64,000 nt of DNA, taken from Phorcus lineatus (taxonomy: Eukaryota > Mollusca > Gastropoda > Trochida > Trochidae). Under the pieces are notes generated by a model. That model was not told the DNA's origin, ran no database searches, and was given only the letters and a program-made list of their open reading frames with translations. The translations under genes and the position numbers were made by a program. The stretch lies in assembly GCA_921293015.1 (NCBI GenBank), contig OV121094.1, forward strand, positions 2,036,764-2,100,763, given 5' to 3'. Shown here in pieces: positions 1-11,282 of the stretch (position 1 is its first letter; each line of letters opens with the position of its first letter).

Positions 1-339
1 AGCTAGATGTGCACTCAACCAGCCGCAAGGGAGTTTACCGCAAACATTTTAAATGCAACAAATGCCAATTCCGTTACAAATCCCAACTTTTAGTGTACCA
101 AAATACAAGTTCACCTTGGGTCTTATTAATAATTCAATTATATGATTACATGTATCTAAGTTATCCAATAAACTGATTGTATTTCACATCTCCCCTTTTA
201 CGGGAATATAATTAGGTATACTTGAATCGCTGAAATAACTCCGATAATATTCGTTATCAAGCATTAAACTATACATTATATATATCTAACTCCCCTTTCA
301 TGCAATTAAAGATGTAAAAAGTATTTTAAAAGCATTTTT
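1..339. other. AT-rich sequence without a recognised feature
   Basis: I see no coding pattern, repeat or RNA structure in this AT-rich stretch ahead of the G-rich repeat. Confidence 0.5.
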
Positions 340-475
340 GGAGGGGGGGCGAATCTATTCTGGGGGGAGATTTTATTTCGTGGAGGGGGGCGATTTTATA
401 CTGAGGGGGGCGGTTTTGTACCGGTACAAAATCGCCGGGGGGAGATTTTATACCGGCGGCGGTTTTATTTCGTGA
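340..475. repeat. G-rich interrupted repeat with a palindromic core
   Basis: Runs of five to seven G alternate with short AT-rich pieces of the type GATTTTATTTCGTG or GATTTTATAC. The centre holds the near-perfect palindrome TTTTGTACCGGTACAAAA. The block sits exactly where the adjacent LINE reading frame is cut off, so it is probably the end of another mobile element or a rearrangement junction. The G runs could form a quadruplex. I do not recognise the family. Confidence 0.5.
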
Positions 476-1488
476 CACCAGCAGCAACAGGTTTTAATTC
501 GGAACTATAACCGTTGATGATGACGCTTTGTGACCGGTCCTCGAGATAGCTTTCGAACCACTGCAGTAGTTGTCCGGAAATACCATAAGATCTTAATTTA
601 TGAATAATTCCCTTATGCCATACTTTGTCGAAGGCTTTACTTATGTCACAAAATACCGCTCTTATTTCTTTGCCTTTGTCAACTTCCCTAGCTATAAAGT
701 CATAAAGAAAAGTCAGTTGATTAGAGGGCGAATCTCCCGGGATGAATCCGGACTGTAGGTTTGTTAATAAATTGTTATCTCTGAAATCATTAAATACATA
801 TTTGAAAACATATTTTTCGAAAACCTTGGCTAGGCAGCTTGTAAGAGCTACAGGTCTATAATTGTTACATTCGTTTATGCTTCCTTTCTTATGAATTGGT
901 ATTATTGCCGCTATTTTCCAAATGTTTGGAAACGTTGACTTTGATAGGGAGGTGTTAAATATTTTGGATAATGGATCAGATATTTCTGAAGCGCTAAGTT
1001 TTAATAAACGGTTACCGACACCATCATGCCCAGTAGCTTTCGTGATGTCAACGGAGAGTAATATATCTTTAACTTCGTGAACAGTCAATGATATAGAAGA
1101 TAAAGTTTGGTCTGTTTTAGGAGTTATGATCGGTAGACTCGGGATCTTTTACGGTTGCCTGGCCGCTGAAATAGTTGTTCATTATTGTAACTATATCTTC
1201 GAGGTCGTCATATACGGAGTCTTGATACGTAATTGGTGGGAGAACTGTGTTGTTGCCAGTGGATTTCATGTAGTTCTTAACTAACCGCCACCAAAGCTTG
1301 CTGCCGTATGATTCATTTATCTTATTATCAATCTTAGATACGTATTTTCTCTTTGCGGTGCGAACAGCCGATATAACTTTATTGCGAATTTTACGGAAAC
1401 ATTCCCAATCTGAGGGTCGGTTACATCTTTTGGCTATTTTGTGCACACGGTTTCGTTTTCTTATCAAACTGCGCACTTCACCAGTTAT
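465..1488 (-). pseudogene. CR1-like LINE reverse transcriptase, 3'-truncated and frameshifted
   Basis: This is the N-terminal half of a non-LTR reverse transcriptase, which copies LINE RNA at the target site. Visible motifs are SLIRKRNRVHK at the start of the linker, SVDITKATGHDG, YRPVALTSCLAKVFEKY, LQSGFIPGDS and CDISKAFDKVWHKGI. The frame changes near 1117, splitting it in two. It ends at 465 just before the expected PQG and FADD motifs, so the catalytic aspartates are missing. A 3' truncation is unusual because LINE copies usually lose the 5' end, and the cut coincides with the G-rich repeat. It is the continuation of the endonuclease at 1648-2412. Confidence 0.85.
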
Positions 1489-1647
1489 CCACAGTGGATC
1501 TTTCGGCCTATTAGTAACGATCTTATACGGTATATGGCTGTCGCATATATCAAGAAAGGACTTCGTAAACGCCGTCGCTGCTTCATCACTAGTATCTGTT
1601 GACAGAACGTTTTGCCAGTCGACTGAATGTAAACTAACATTTAGCTT

Positions 1648-2412
1648 TTATTTATCAATCATATTGTAGTTATAAATTTTCCTTTTGAAGTGATTATTGC
1701 TGGGGATGTCATCCTTGACAATTACACTTATAGGACAGTGATCACTACAAATAGGATCAGACACACCTGAACTAAGCACACTATCAGCATTAGATACAAA
1801 CAATAAGTCAATCAAAGTTCTAGAAGTGGGTGTGATCCTAGTTGGTTCGGTGATGAGCTGTGTTAATCCATACATTGCCTCAAGACTGTTAATTTTGGGA
1901 CTATTTTGATTTAGAATATCGAGGTTGAAATCGCCCGTAATTATAGTTTGCATTTTTAACATCATTGCATTGGAAATCGACTGATCTAGTAAGTCCCAAT
2001 ATGCTTCACTTTTGTCTGCGCGGTAAATATTACCGATTAAGTATTTCTTGTTTTTACTTTTTATCTGTATCCATTGCGCTTCAAGTCCTAGTATAAAGAG
2101 ATTATCCATATTAATGACATAAAAGTTATCTTTAACATATATAGCTACACCCCCGCCCCGGCTTGGACGATCGTGACGGTACGGCAGATGGAAATTTGGA
2201 ATAGAAATGTCACTCTGAAGAATACCGTTATGCAACCATGTTTCTGCCAGACAGATTACATCATAGGAATGAAATTCAAACGATAGTAGATCTACTTTAT
2301 CTTTAAGACTTCGGACATTTAAATGAACGATTTTCAGGTTGTTTATTCGTGGACCAGGATTTGGGTGGATATCACCGCAACATAAAAGTAGAATATATAT
2401 GAAAACAAACAA
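1648..2412 (-). pseudogene. CR1-like LINE ORF2 N-terminus: 2A-like leader plus APE endonuclease
   Basis: A hydrophobic leader ends in CCGDIHPNPGP, which resembles a 2A ribosome-skipping motif. An AP-type endonuclease follows, with LNVRSLKDK, ICLAETWL, DRPSRGGGVAIYVKD, ITGDFNLD, a TLIDLLFVS stretch and SDHCPISV. In active elements this domain nicks target DNA to prime reverse transcription. The frame stops after about 254 residues and coding resumes in another frame near 1640-1476, so ORF2 is broken. The same leader type recurs in the plus-strand element at 62.9 kb. The family is recognised from these motifs; CR1 rather than L2 is an inference. Confidence 0.85.
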
Positions 2413-3619
2413 GATAACGATTTGTAGAACTGTGTGACAAAACAGATGTTTTTGTAGTAGAAATAAACATAAAGTATAGAGATAAAAAACAGATTAAGAT
2501 CATAATCTGTGGTAGATTATCTTTGGTGGAAATAGAACTCCGAGTAGGTGATGGTAAGCGACCGCGCTACCTGTTGAAAACGCGTCGTGAGTATCGTGGT
2601 GCACGTGCATGCTTGTGAAATGGATAGCGATACTACTGTATGTGTATGACATTTTGGATATATCTTGATATGGATGGATATTTACTGTGTGGGAATTTCT
2701 AAAGACTGTAAGTTATTTCTTATGTCACGTTTTTTAACATTAGTATATGTATTCAGTGTAGATGTTATTCAGTAAGAAAGTATAGTATAGTGTTAAATAA
2801 TGTATGTGTTATCCATTGATAATTCATCCGGACATTAAATACTAAATGATAAACAATAAATCAATAGTGAAAATAGATAAACAAGATAATTCCCTGTAGT
2901 GTAAGAAAGTATAGTATAGTGTTACATAATGTATGTGTTATCCATTGATAATTCATCCGGACATTAAATACTAAATGATAAACAATAAATCAATAGTGAA
3001 AATAGATAAACAAGATAATTCCCTGTGTTTAACATGCTACCCAAAAAGCGAAAGTAGAAGCTCGTAGTGTACTACAATGGGATATGTATATATGTATGTA
3101 CTCCAATTGCACTTCGTGGCGGGCGATAATAAAAAAAAATAAAAAGCTCACAACATCGTTGATAATAGTAATAATAGAGAAAAAAAATCAAACCAAAACA
3201 GCACACATAAGGTCTGCAAAAAGACTTAATATACCAGTAGCAAAATGAAAAGGTATCTGCAGATGTATGCATGTAGTTGTCACCGTGATCTCACTACTAC
3301 ACACCAAAAAGTGATATCAGATCATACTCAGCAGAGATAAAGGTCAGGCAGAAATCAATCATACGATGCTAACTAAACACCATCATTGGGGAAAATGATA
3401 ACAAATAAACGACATTGAAAAGAAAACAGAAAATTGCTACTGAGTAATTTCGTGATTGAACCGATTTGGATTACATTGAAGCGTACATCACACATGCACA
3501 ACACTATTTGTGTTAATAGTTCTGAGGTCGATTTGTTGTGTCCATCAAAGTTACAATGACATCGTACAAGTTTTTAACTTGAACAAAAGAAGAAATGAAT
3601 CAATCAGCGGGGCAAAATG
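2413..3619. other. Spacer between LINE ORF1 and ORF2 remnants
   Basis: About 1.2 kb of AT-rich DNA separates the ORF1 remnant from the endonuclease, much longer than a usual CR1 inter-ORF gap. The only structure seen is the 129-bp tandem duplication. The rest has no supported gene, so the region may be an insertion, or the two halves may come from different insertions. Confidence 0.4.
2772..3026. repeat. Tandem duplication, 2 x ~129 bp
   Basis: A unit starting GTAAGAAAGTATAGTATAG at 2772 is repeated at 2901, and both copies end ATAATTCCCTGT. The two copies are nearly identical (a TTAAATA/TTACATA difference is visible), so the duplication is recent. Confidence 0.9.
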
Positions 3620-4480
3620 TTAGTTGACAATATCCTGGCTGAGATTTATTGTCATTTTAAGCTCAGTAGCTGACAGTATCGTCTGGAACTGGGTATTTGC
3701 CGCCTTTTTCACAGACCCATCTTTGAGTTTGATTAAAATTACTCCACCGGAGTCAAGCGGAGTCAAACCGCCCTTCCTTGACTAATCGCCGGCTCTCGGT
3801 TTTGTCAGGTCTTCGTTTATGAAGATGCGTCCAGAAGAAAAGTCAGTTTTGGCAAACTTTAGTTTAGAGCGATTTTGTAGAAAAGCTCTCTGCGTCGCGT
3901 TGCTCACAAATCGTGTTAGGATAGGTCTAGAAGTTTGCTGAGGTGTGACAGGGCGACGGGGCACCCTGTGGCTGATGTCGATGTCCTCGGCGGCAACTTT
4001 AAGCCCGAGCGTTTCGGCGACTTTAAGGACGAGCGCATTTGTATTTTCCCCCTGGATTTCCGATATACCAGAGATACGGACATTGTTCCGGCGGGAGTAC
4101 TGCTCACTCCGATCGAGCCGCTCGTTTAGTATCCTGATCTCACCTGTCTTCTCCTCTAAAGATTTCTTTAATGTGCACACACTAGTTTCCAGGGCCTGGT
4201 TTTTTGACATTAAAATCTCCAATTCCTGCCTAATCATAGGCCTCATGATTTCAGACACAGTGGAGCAGATTGTAGCCATTACGTCCTTACTTTGTAATAC
4301 TTTTAGGAGTTTATCCTGAAACGTATCCTCACCAATGGGGGCCGGACTGACATTTATATCTTCCATTACAACTGAAGTATCCGAACTATCAAAGCTTATG
4401 TCGCACTGCCGTTTAACGTCCTCAGACTCGGGTGTTGACACTTCAGAGCGGTTCTGTTTCACTCTTGGTGTGTTTTCCAT
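3620..4480 (-). pseudogene. LINE ORF1 protein, frameshifted near its end
   Basis: This is an ORF1-type RNA-binding protein of a non-LTR retrotransposon, which packages LINE RNA. Residues 1-60 are polar, a coiled coil covers about 75-130, and the characteristic RLDRSEQYSRRNNVRISGI segment follows, then an RRM-like part and the start of the C-terminal domain (FINEDLTKPRA). The main frame stops at 3782. The rest of the domain, with GGVILIKLKDGSVKKAANT, is open in another frame and stops at 3620-3622, so a single frameshift near 3750-3785 explains the break. It lies upstream of and on the same strand as the ORF2 remnant, so it is probably ORF1 of that element. Confidence 0.8.
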
Positions 4481-4814
4481 ACGGAAAATAATTTTAAAGT
4501 TTCAATGTTTTTATATTCGATTTGGATGGGCTCGTGATTAGAGATAACAAAAGAAGTTCAGATAGCAAAACTCACATCAAGTAGTTCACGCACATTGAAG
4601 ACAGGTGGATGAAAATTTACATAAATTTTCTCAAGTCAATCCGTCGTCGTTTATTTCAATGTTGATGTACCATCCACTCACATAGTATCAAAATTTGGTA
4701 ATTATAGTCGATATATAACACATACCGTACATTTGTGGTCAATAGAGTACATAGAATTCCACCAAAGTTGAAAAGTTTACATCACTCCTCGAGAGCTCAT
4801 ATTGCTGCGTCCGT

Positions 4815-4836
4815 CCATCGTGACGTCACCGGAAGA
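4815..4836 (-). promoter_or_regulatory. Candidate LINE internal promoter: CRE next to ETS site
   Basis: The palindrome TGACGTCA (4821-4828) directly abuts ACCGGAAG, a CRE next to an ETS-type site. It lies about 340 bp upstream of the ORF1 start in a locally CpG-richer stretch. The position fits a LINE 5'UTR promoter, but this is inference from the motif only. Confidence 0.35.
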
Positions 4837-5102
4837 ATTTAATTCACGTTTATAATCACGTGCTTCAGTTAAGCCAATGGTTAGGCATACCCAACAATTT
4901 TGAAAATTTTCGCTATGCTTTGTTTTTTATAGCACAAATTCTCACAAGTTTTTTACTTCTCTAATTCGTTGTTATGTTCTGTATCCATGTATTGTTAAAT
5001 TTTGTATTGGAACGGCGTTAAAATAGGCCAAGACTTGTTCGCCAGTCCAAATTTTGTACGAAATAAAAATATGGTTCTTAAACAATTTCATACAATTAGA
5101 TA

Positions 5103-6632
5103 TACTATCCCAAAAAAGTAACGCATAGGTGATTTTTCATAATTGAAATCGAAATATTTTTATTTGTATTATTTTTATTGTCCAAAAAAGTAATGATATT
5201 GATGATACTGACAAGTTGCTTTCGTTTTCTTTTCCAAAAATGGATCTTACATGGAAATGTTGACTTTGGTGAACATTTTAAGGGTAAATCAAAAACGCTT
5301 CGCCACAACGCAACACGTGCAATTACGCACGTGAAAGTTTTGTGGAAAATGCATGCAGTGTGTGGCTATAAAAAGGGATGCCGCATTCGGATTTGCCACT
5401 TGTTTGGAGATTGATTGTAAGACACTCCATGGTGGCACGTCTTGACGCTATAACAAGAAACATCGCCATCGGAAGACTTCAAGCTGGAGAGTCCCAATGT
5501 TCGGTGACAGGACGTCTCCACCTTAGCCAGAGCACCATTTCAAGACTTTTCGACAGGTTCTTTCAGACCAACACGACAAATGACAGTCCCCGTTCAGGCA
5601 GGCCATGTGTCACCACACCAGCTCAAGATCGCTACATCCGGGGCATCCATTTGCGTTATCGCACAACTACTGCCGAGAGTACTGCAGGCAACATACCAGA
5701 ACTGAGAAGAATTTCAAGCCAGACTGTAGGGAACAGCTTGAGGGAGGATGGATTGAGAGCCAGGAGACCCTACGTTGTCAACGTTCCACGTCGTCAACAC
5801 CGTGCCAATCGACTTCGTTGGTGTAACACAGTTGGTGTTTGGAATCTTCGCAACTAGCGCCTAGTTTGGTTCGGTGATGAATCCAGGTTCCTATTGCGGA
5901 GGCGAGATGGCAGAAACTGTGTTTAATGGCGTCGGAACGAACGTTTTGCCGCTTACTGTGTTCTTGAGGTGGACAGATTTGGTGGAAGCAGCGTTATGAT
6001 GTGGGCGGCGATATCGTACACTGGTCGCACCAATTTAATCCACGTTCATGGAAATTTGACGGTCGTACGCTACAGAGACAACATCCTGCAGCCACACCCC
6101 TGCCCGTTATTGACGTCCAATGTGAACTGTTCCAGCAGGACAACGCCAGGCCACATGCTGGACGAGTCACTGGAGATTTCCTCGCCAGAAACAACATTAA
6201 TAAGTTCCAATGGCCGTTTCGTTACCAAGATTTGAATGCAATTGAACATCTTTGGGATGAACTTGATCGACGTCTTCTTCAGCGTCAACAACAGCCTCAA
6301 ACTCTACAAGAACTGGCTCTATTTGTGCAGCAGGAGTGGCAGACGATTCCAAAACCAACCATATAGCGTCTAATCCAGTCGATGCCAAGGCGGGTGAGAA
6401 CTGTCATCAACGCACAAGGTGGCCACAACAGATGCTAACTTTCTACGGACGTGTGTGAAATATTGTGAAAGCCATATCTAATGTTTTTACGTAATTTCGT
6501 TAATTGATATTTCCTTAAATCTGATGTAAAAAATCACACTTGTAACTTCATTTCCTTTCAATTTATATGCGTTTGAAAATACAACAATTTCTCCTAACAA
6601 ATCTGGCTATGCGTTTCTTTTTTTGGATAGTA
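5103..6632 (+). mobile_element. Tc1-like DNA transposon A with TIRs and TA target duplication
   Basis: The left end starts TACTATCCCAAAAAAG followed by TAACGCATAGG. The right end, inverted, reads TACTATCCAAAAAAAG followed by AAACGCATAGC. TA dinucleotides flank both ends (5101-5102 and 6633-6634). The length of about 1.53 kb is normal for the family. The transposase inside is broken, so the copy is non-autonomous. Confidence 0.9.
5429..6366 (+). pseudogene. Tc1-like transposase (DD34E), inactivated
   Basis: Cut-and-paste transposase of the Tc1/mariner superfamily. The N-terminal helix-turn-helix region reads ITRNIAIGRLQAGES...STISRLFDRF, followed by the GRP linker SGRPCVTT. The catalytic core shows WFGDESRF, FQQDNARPH and LNAIEHLWDELDRR. 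The second aspartate and the glutamate are 34 residues apart, which defines DD34E. The most plausible start is the ATG at 5429; an upstream in-frame ATG at 5378 adds 17 atypical residues. There is a stop after WNLRN near 5855, a TAA near 5924 and a frameshift near 6100, so no full protein can be made. Confidence 0.9.
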
Positions 6633-6634
6633 TA

Positions 6635-7158
6635 ATACGGCTTACCTTGCTAAGTAACTACACAGGTCTCTCTGTCAACTAAGAGAGAGGATGTTGCACA
6701 ATTTTATTACATGGCAATTAACCGTTCATTACCTAGTCTAGCCGACAATCAAGGATGTCTCTCTGATCTTAACATGACAATAAACTTGTTGGGCGTGTGT
6801 GAGGGGCAGGGAGAGAGTCAGCAAAAGAAGTGACGTTGATGAACGAGATCAAAATAAGAAGTGAATTAATTAATAGGGCATCCCCCCCCCCCCCAAGTAT
6901 GTCAATGGTTTCATAAAAATATAATAATATATATTAATCTTTACGTCATACATTCTTCAGAAACTGTTGTTAGAATAAAAAATAAATAAATTCATAAAAT
7001 TATTCTCGAATATTGAAAAGGTTGGTTATTTCAATGAATGTCTTTATTCAACTAGAAAAATTCATGCTTTGGGTCATCCACATGACTACATGTATGTCAT
7101 GTGAACATTATTTGGAAAAAAATCTGCCTGTTAAATTTAAAAGCATGTGGACTGAATT
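6635..7158. other. Repeat-poor AT-rich spacer with a poly-C run
   Basis: No gene is visible. A run of 14 C lies near 6881-6894 and AT-rich sequence makes up the rest. The last 14 bases form the left target-site copy of the next element. Confidence 0.5.
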
Positions 7159-7462
7159 TAGCAATTAAAGGGGAACAACAACCCTAGCCTTTCAGACCTA
7201 ATTGACCAGCAGTTACGTAATTGCCATAGCCGGGAAAGAGGTCACATGACACAGACTGGGCACCGGCCAAGCGAGCAATCGAAACACCTCGGCCCTCTCC
7301 GTTACATTCACAAGTGCCACGCGTGGCTCTCGTAGTTTCGAATGGCCAAGCGAGGTGCGGTCATTGTGACAGGGGAATCCCCTTTATGACATGCGATCTT
7401 TGATTGGCTGATTCATTTTCGTTCCTCTGTTTATAAACAATGTCGTGTGACATGTTGCCTAC

Positions 7463-7608
7463 TCTCTTAAATACCATTTTTTTGGGTACCACATATCTTA
7501 TTCCAAATTTTATTCCTTATATTCGGCTATAACTAAGTATGGGCCCCCACGTCGGCGACATCACCAAGAGGTGGAAGCAGACGCTTAAACCCCAACCCAA
7601 CAACAACA
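7463..7608 (+). mobile_element. Short AAC-tailed SINE-like insertion nested in the retroposon
   Basis: A 146-bp unit is flanked by perfect 13-bp direct repeats ACATGTTGCCTAC (7450-7462 and 7609-7621). It starts TCTCTTAAATACC and ends with the (AAC)n tail. The same unit is found inverted at 15036-15195. Its 3' half matches the tail of the larger element, suggesting shared retrotransposition machinery. Confidence 0.85.
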
Positions 7609-7760
7609 ACATGTTGCCTACACAGTCGTCTGAGTCCTCACACTGCTCAGACGTCTTTTCTACAGCTCTCACGAGCACTGGTTAAGGAGACCTCACTGCA
7701 CACTGCGCTCGCGGACTCCATTCCCGTCCCTCTCGCCACGCTACACTCATCCACAACACC

Positions 7761-8981
7761 ATGGATCGCTGGATTTCCCTGGATAAAGCCCTACCGCGCC
7801 ACCTCACTCAGACCATACAGCCATGCCTCAATTACCGTGTATCGGACTTCACCTCTAAAACAGATTACACAGCCAACAGGATTATTTTCACCATTAACTT
7901 TGATCTATCCCAACATAAAAGTAAGTCTAATCCCCGCCAACCACAACCCCCACCACCTATCAACAACCTCCTGCACCACCCCGTAACCAAACCCGCCAAA
8001 TACCAACTATCAATCTACCCACCCACCAGGATACACCCTCCCTACCTCCCCCACCCCCCGGGAATAACACTCCCCCCCTCAATATCAACCCCCTCAATCC
8101 ACTCAACCATCCAACTCCCACCCAACAACAAACCCTACTAAGCCCAATACTAAACGACCCAGGGTCGGCTCTACCCCCTCCCCGGCCCGACCCCAATCAA
8201 CTACTCCAACCTCAGTCACTATTTCCTCACCTTTATGGACCAAGACCCTCCCACTGAACTTCACCCCCCACCCACGCTTCTACCCATGGATAACCCCCTC
8301 AACCTAGACTCTATAACCCAAACCCCACCCCCCAACCAATCTCCCTCACCCCCCTCTAGCTCTCCATCTCCCAGCCCACCTACAGCCAATCAAACCACTC
8401 CATCCATAAAACCGGCTCCAGATCCCAACTCAGCACCTAACGTTAATGTACAGCCCTCTGATCTCGATCCACCTGCCTCTGATCCCGGATTTCGATCCAC
8501 TGAAACCAACAACCCACTCCGAGCTGCACGAGAACTTCTCAGACCACTACCCAAGGACAGTCAAGATAAACAGGCCATTCAAGCTCTTAAAGACGCAGTT
8601 CACGCTCACCAAACTCCTGAACTATTAGCCATCAGAAACATTAATAACCAAAACTACTACGTTGCACCAGTAAAAGAAATTGCAGGACCCATGACCATCC
8701 TTACCAAACAGTTTCGCACGGACAATCGGCTACAACATATTCACATCACTGACTGTCAACATCTTCTCCAGCTCATGGAATCTCTACAATTCCCCATGTA
8801 TTTTCAACAAAAAGTCCTGGCCCGATACCTCTACTATGTCAAACCAGCTAAACTATCCAATGATACTACCATCAAGGCCTCCTATATTATGTTTCTGGAA
8901 TTAAAACACAGCTTCAACCCTACCCCCCACCACTTCTTTACATTTTTTATAGGTTTTTTCCTCTTTATCTTTGCTGCTTAA
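7761..8981 (+). pseudogene. Hypothetical proline-rich protein of the AAC-tailed retroposon
   Basis: I do not recognise this protein. The 5' part (7761-8141) starts MDRWISLDKALPRHL and runs into proline-rich sequence. The 3' part (8235-8981) is in the same frame after two stops (TAA near 8139 and 8148). Between them another frame stays open and contains a basic TKRPRVGS stretch that looks like a nuclear localisation signal, so a pair of frameshifts is a plausible cause. After a long P/S/T region (about 80 residues) comes a folded-looking domain with AARELLRPLPKDSQDKQAIQ, YYVAPVKEIAGP and QLMESLQFPMYFQQKVLARY, then a hydrophobic end. It may be an ORF1-like RNA-binding protein or captured host sequence. 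Confidence 0.45.
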
Positions 8982-9475
8982 TCAGCACCCCACCTACCCC
9001 TTCTAATACTTTTTCTTTATCTTTTTTTTTTGTTAAGCCCTCCTTTACCTGTGGGGCCCCTGACCTCCCCGGGGGGGTCGCTTTTTCGTGCCGCCTTGTG
9101 CTGCTGCTTTCGGGGGCCCGCCAAAGGAGGACTACACCATGCTGACCCTGCTGTGTCGGTTCACAAAGTATCACTCTACTATTTCACTACTACCTTCCCC
9201 CCTATAACTAAGTATGGGCCCCCACGTCGGCGAAATCACCAAGAGGTGGAAGCAGACGTTAAACTCCAACCCAACAACAACAACAATATGTTGACTGAAT
9301 TCCAAATTCCAAATTGATTTTATTTTTTACCACTTTAAAACTTGTATTAACTTTATTTGGCTGTCTGTGACCTATTCTAACAATTCTAAAATCTAATAAT
9401 TTTGGTATTTAATTGATGAAAATGCAAATATTTTGACATGACTTGAACTTTATGCAGGACACATGGTATATGATT

Positions 9476-9660
9476 TAAACAGTATTTTATTTCCATAAAA
9501 CATGTGATACACAACATTCAGAATATATATACAAAAAGGAAAAAGGATTAGCAAACAGGCAGCAAATGCCTATATAAATGCTTCTCCTGAAACAAACATG
9601 AAACGATTAAGATATCAAATATATTGGTGGAAATATATATTTGCAATTATTCTTACAAAA
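9476..9660 (-). mobile_element. 3'-end fragment of a CR1-like LINE
   Basis: The stretch TTTAAACAGTATTTTATTT..GCAAACAGGCAGCAAATGCC resembles the 3' ends at 11283 and 15656, where the same order of TTTAAAC, GGCAAACAAGC and TAATGCCTCTCC is seen. Only the 3'UTR remains. Confidence 0.55.
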
Positions 9661-11282
9661 CTCAAATTCATATTAAGCATTGTCTACCTTTATACATGGT
9701 ATATTTGTTACTAATTAAGCGACATAAACAATTTTGAAGCATACTCTGCGTCACTTTAAAATTGTCTCACTAGTTATGAATAAATATTTCAATATTTTTA
9801 TTTCAGTAAGGTGCCTAATTACGCCCACATACAATGATATACAAATAAAACAGAATTAGGGAGGAAGTGAATTGACAATGTTTATTACAGCTCGTCAACT
9901 GAAAACATGGGAGTAGAGCGAGATTACAGTGACTGTTTAGACCAGACTTTCCAAGTACTATATAACTTCCTTGAAGTGTTATAAACAACGTATGTGATCG
10001 ATCTCTTACATAATATCCTTACTATCATTTCCTGTTCCGAGGACAGCTGTGCTTTATTGCTCTATGCCTGGCTGGCTGGTTGATAAATTAGATAACATCA
10101 TTGTTCATTTAAGCCTTACCGTTCATGCATTGTATATTGTCTGAGAGACTACGTGGAATAAGATATATCTATAACAAAATGTAAATGATGCAGTTTTCTT
10201 TATGTTCAAGATGAATCCAAATATATTTCATATTTTTCACTATCTTTTAAATGTCAAAAGCATGTGTTCATTTACTGTTAATTGGCGAAAAAAATCAAAA
10301 CAAAGTAACTATTTGTCAATCCGGTATTAGGACGAGATAATTTTTATTGTCATTTACTAAAGTGAATCTATCATTTGTAATAGCTCAGATTGTTGGTGCC
10401 CTTTTCTCTGTAAGACTGGTAAATACATGTACGTTAACAATTACTGCCAGGTTTGTATACATCATTTTTCAAGTCATTCTTATTCTTATCCATTCGTAAT
10501 CAGAAATCCCATATCTGAACTATCGGGACGCATGATGTACGAGGTGAATCCCTTGTCGATGACTATGAAATAATGAAAATATTAAATCAATGTTCGATTG
10601 TATCATCAATACATCATGGGATTATACCTTAAAATTTTACTGATGAATAGTCAACTCAAATGCGATTTTTACAGTGTTGTAAGACATACTAAACCGGACC
10701 CAAAATAACAGTTTAAAACACCCTATCATCAAGGTAACCCTTTTAGTTAAACTTTATAACTAGTGACCAGGTTATCCTTCATATATTCATTTTTTTATAT
10801 CATCAGTGATATTTTCAAATTATGGCAAACGTTTCTTAAATTTCTGAAAAATGATTGTGTCTTTGTTAAATGTCAACTTGGTGTTCAATTATGCTTGTAA
10901 AAGTTGGATAATTATAAGAGAATTGTATCAATATTAAAAGTGCATTTATTTTACAGTTGTTTAATCAAGGTTCAAGGCCTCTCTAATTAAACACTGGGAG
11001 TTAAAAATTAAGGTTGCAGACCCCCTTTAACTATTTTCAACTGAAGACAAGTTATGATTACCAATAATATTGCTTTAAATCAAATCCTTTAGTATAGAAA
11101 AACATGTTTGGCGAAAATCACTAAACAATATGAAATAATGAAGAGAGTCTGCATAATTAACGCCACAAGAACAAGCTGATGTTGGAGATATAAAACGTTC
11201 ATTTTATATTCATTTAGGTCGCTGCATTCAAGTCGAAGACAGCAATATAGCAATATATTATTTGACAAATTCTGATTCTGGT
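9661..11282. other. AT-rich intergenic DNA
   Basis: No gene or clear element is visible apart from the dispersed repeat at 10032-10112. Confidence 0.5.
10032..10112 (+). repeat. Dispersed repeat, inverted partner at 57455-57520
   Basis: GTTCCGAGGACAGCTGTGCT, followed by TTATTGCTCTATGCCTGGCT, matches the reverse complement of 57455-57520 with few differences, while flanks diverge. The family is unknown. Confidence 0.7.

Larger units (their letters stand above)
7159..9287 (+). mobile_element. AAC-tailed retroposon with a proline-rich ORF, unrecognised family
   Basis: The element ends in CAACCCAACAACAACAACAA. It is flanked by a near-identical 14-bp direct repeat, ATGTGGACTGAATT at 7145 and ATGTTGACTGAATT at 9288, as expected for target-primed insertion. 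The last ~100 bp (from CTATAACTAAGTATGGGCC) also end two short copies, at 7463-7608 and 15036-15195. The 5' part (7160-7450) is GC-richer and noncoding. The body encodes the proline-rich reading frames described below. I see no reverse transcriptase, so it probably depends on another LINE with the same tail. Confidence 0.65.

Noticed and set aside
3072-3272. 66-codon cysteine-rich ORF, possible small secreted peptide
   Set aside because: No signal-peptide order, AT-rich low-complexity DNA, no splice context and no homologous copy in the window.
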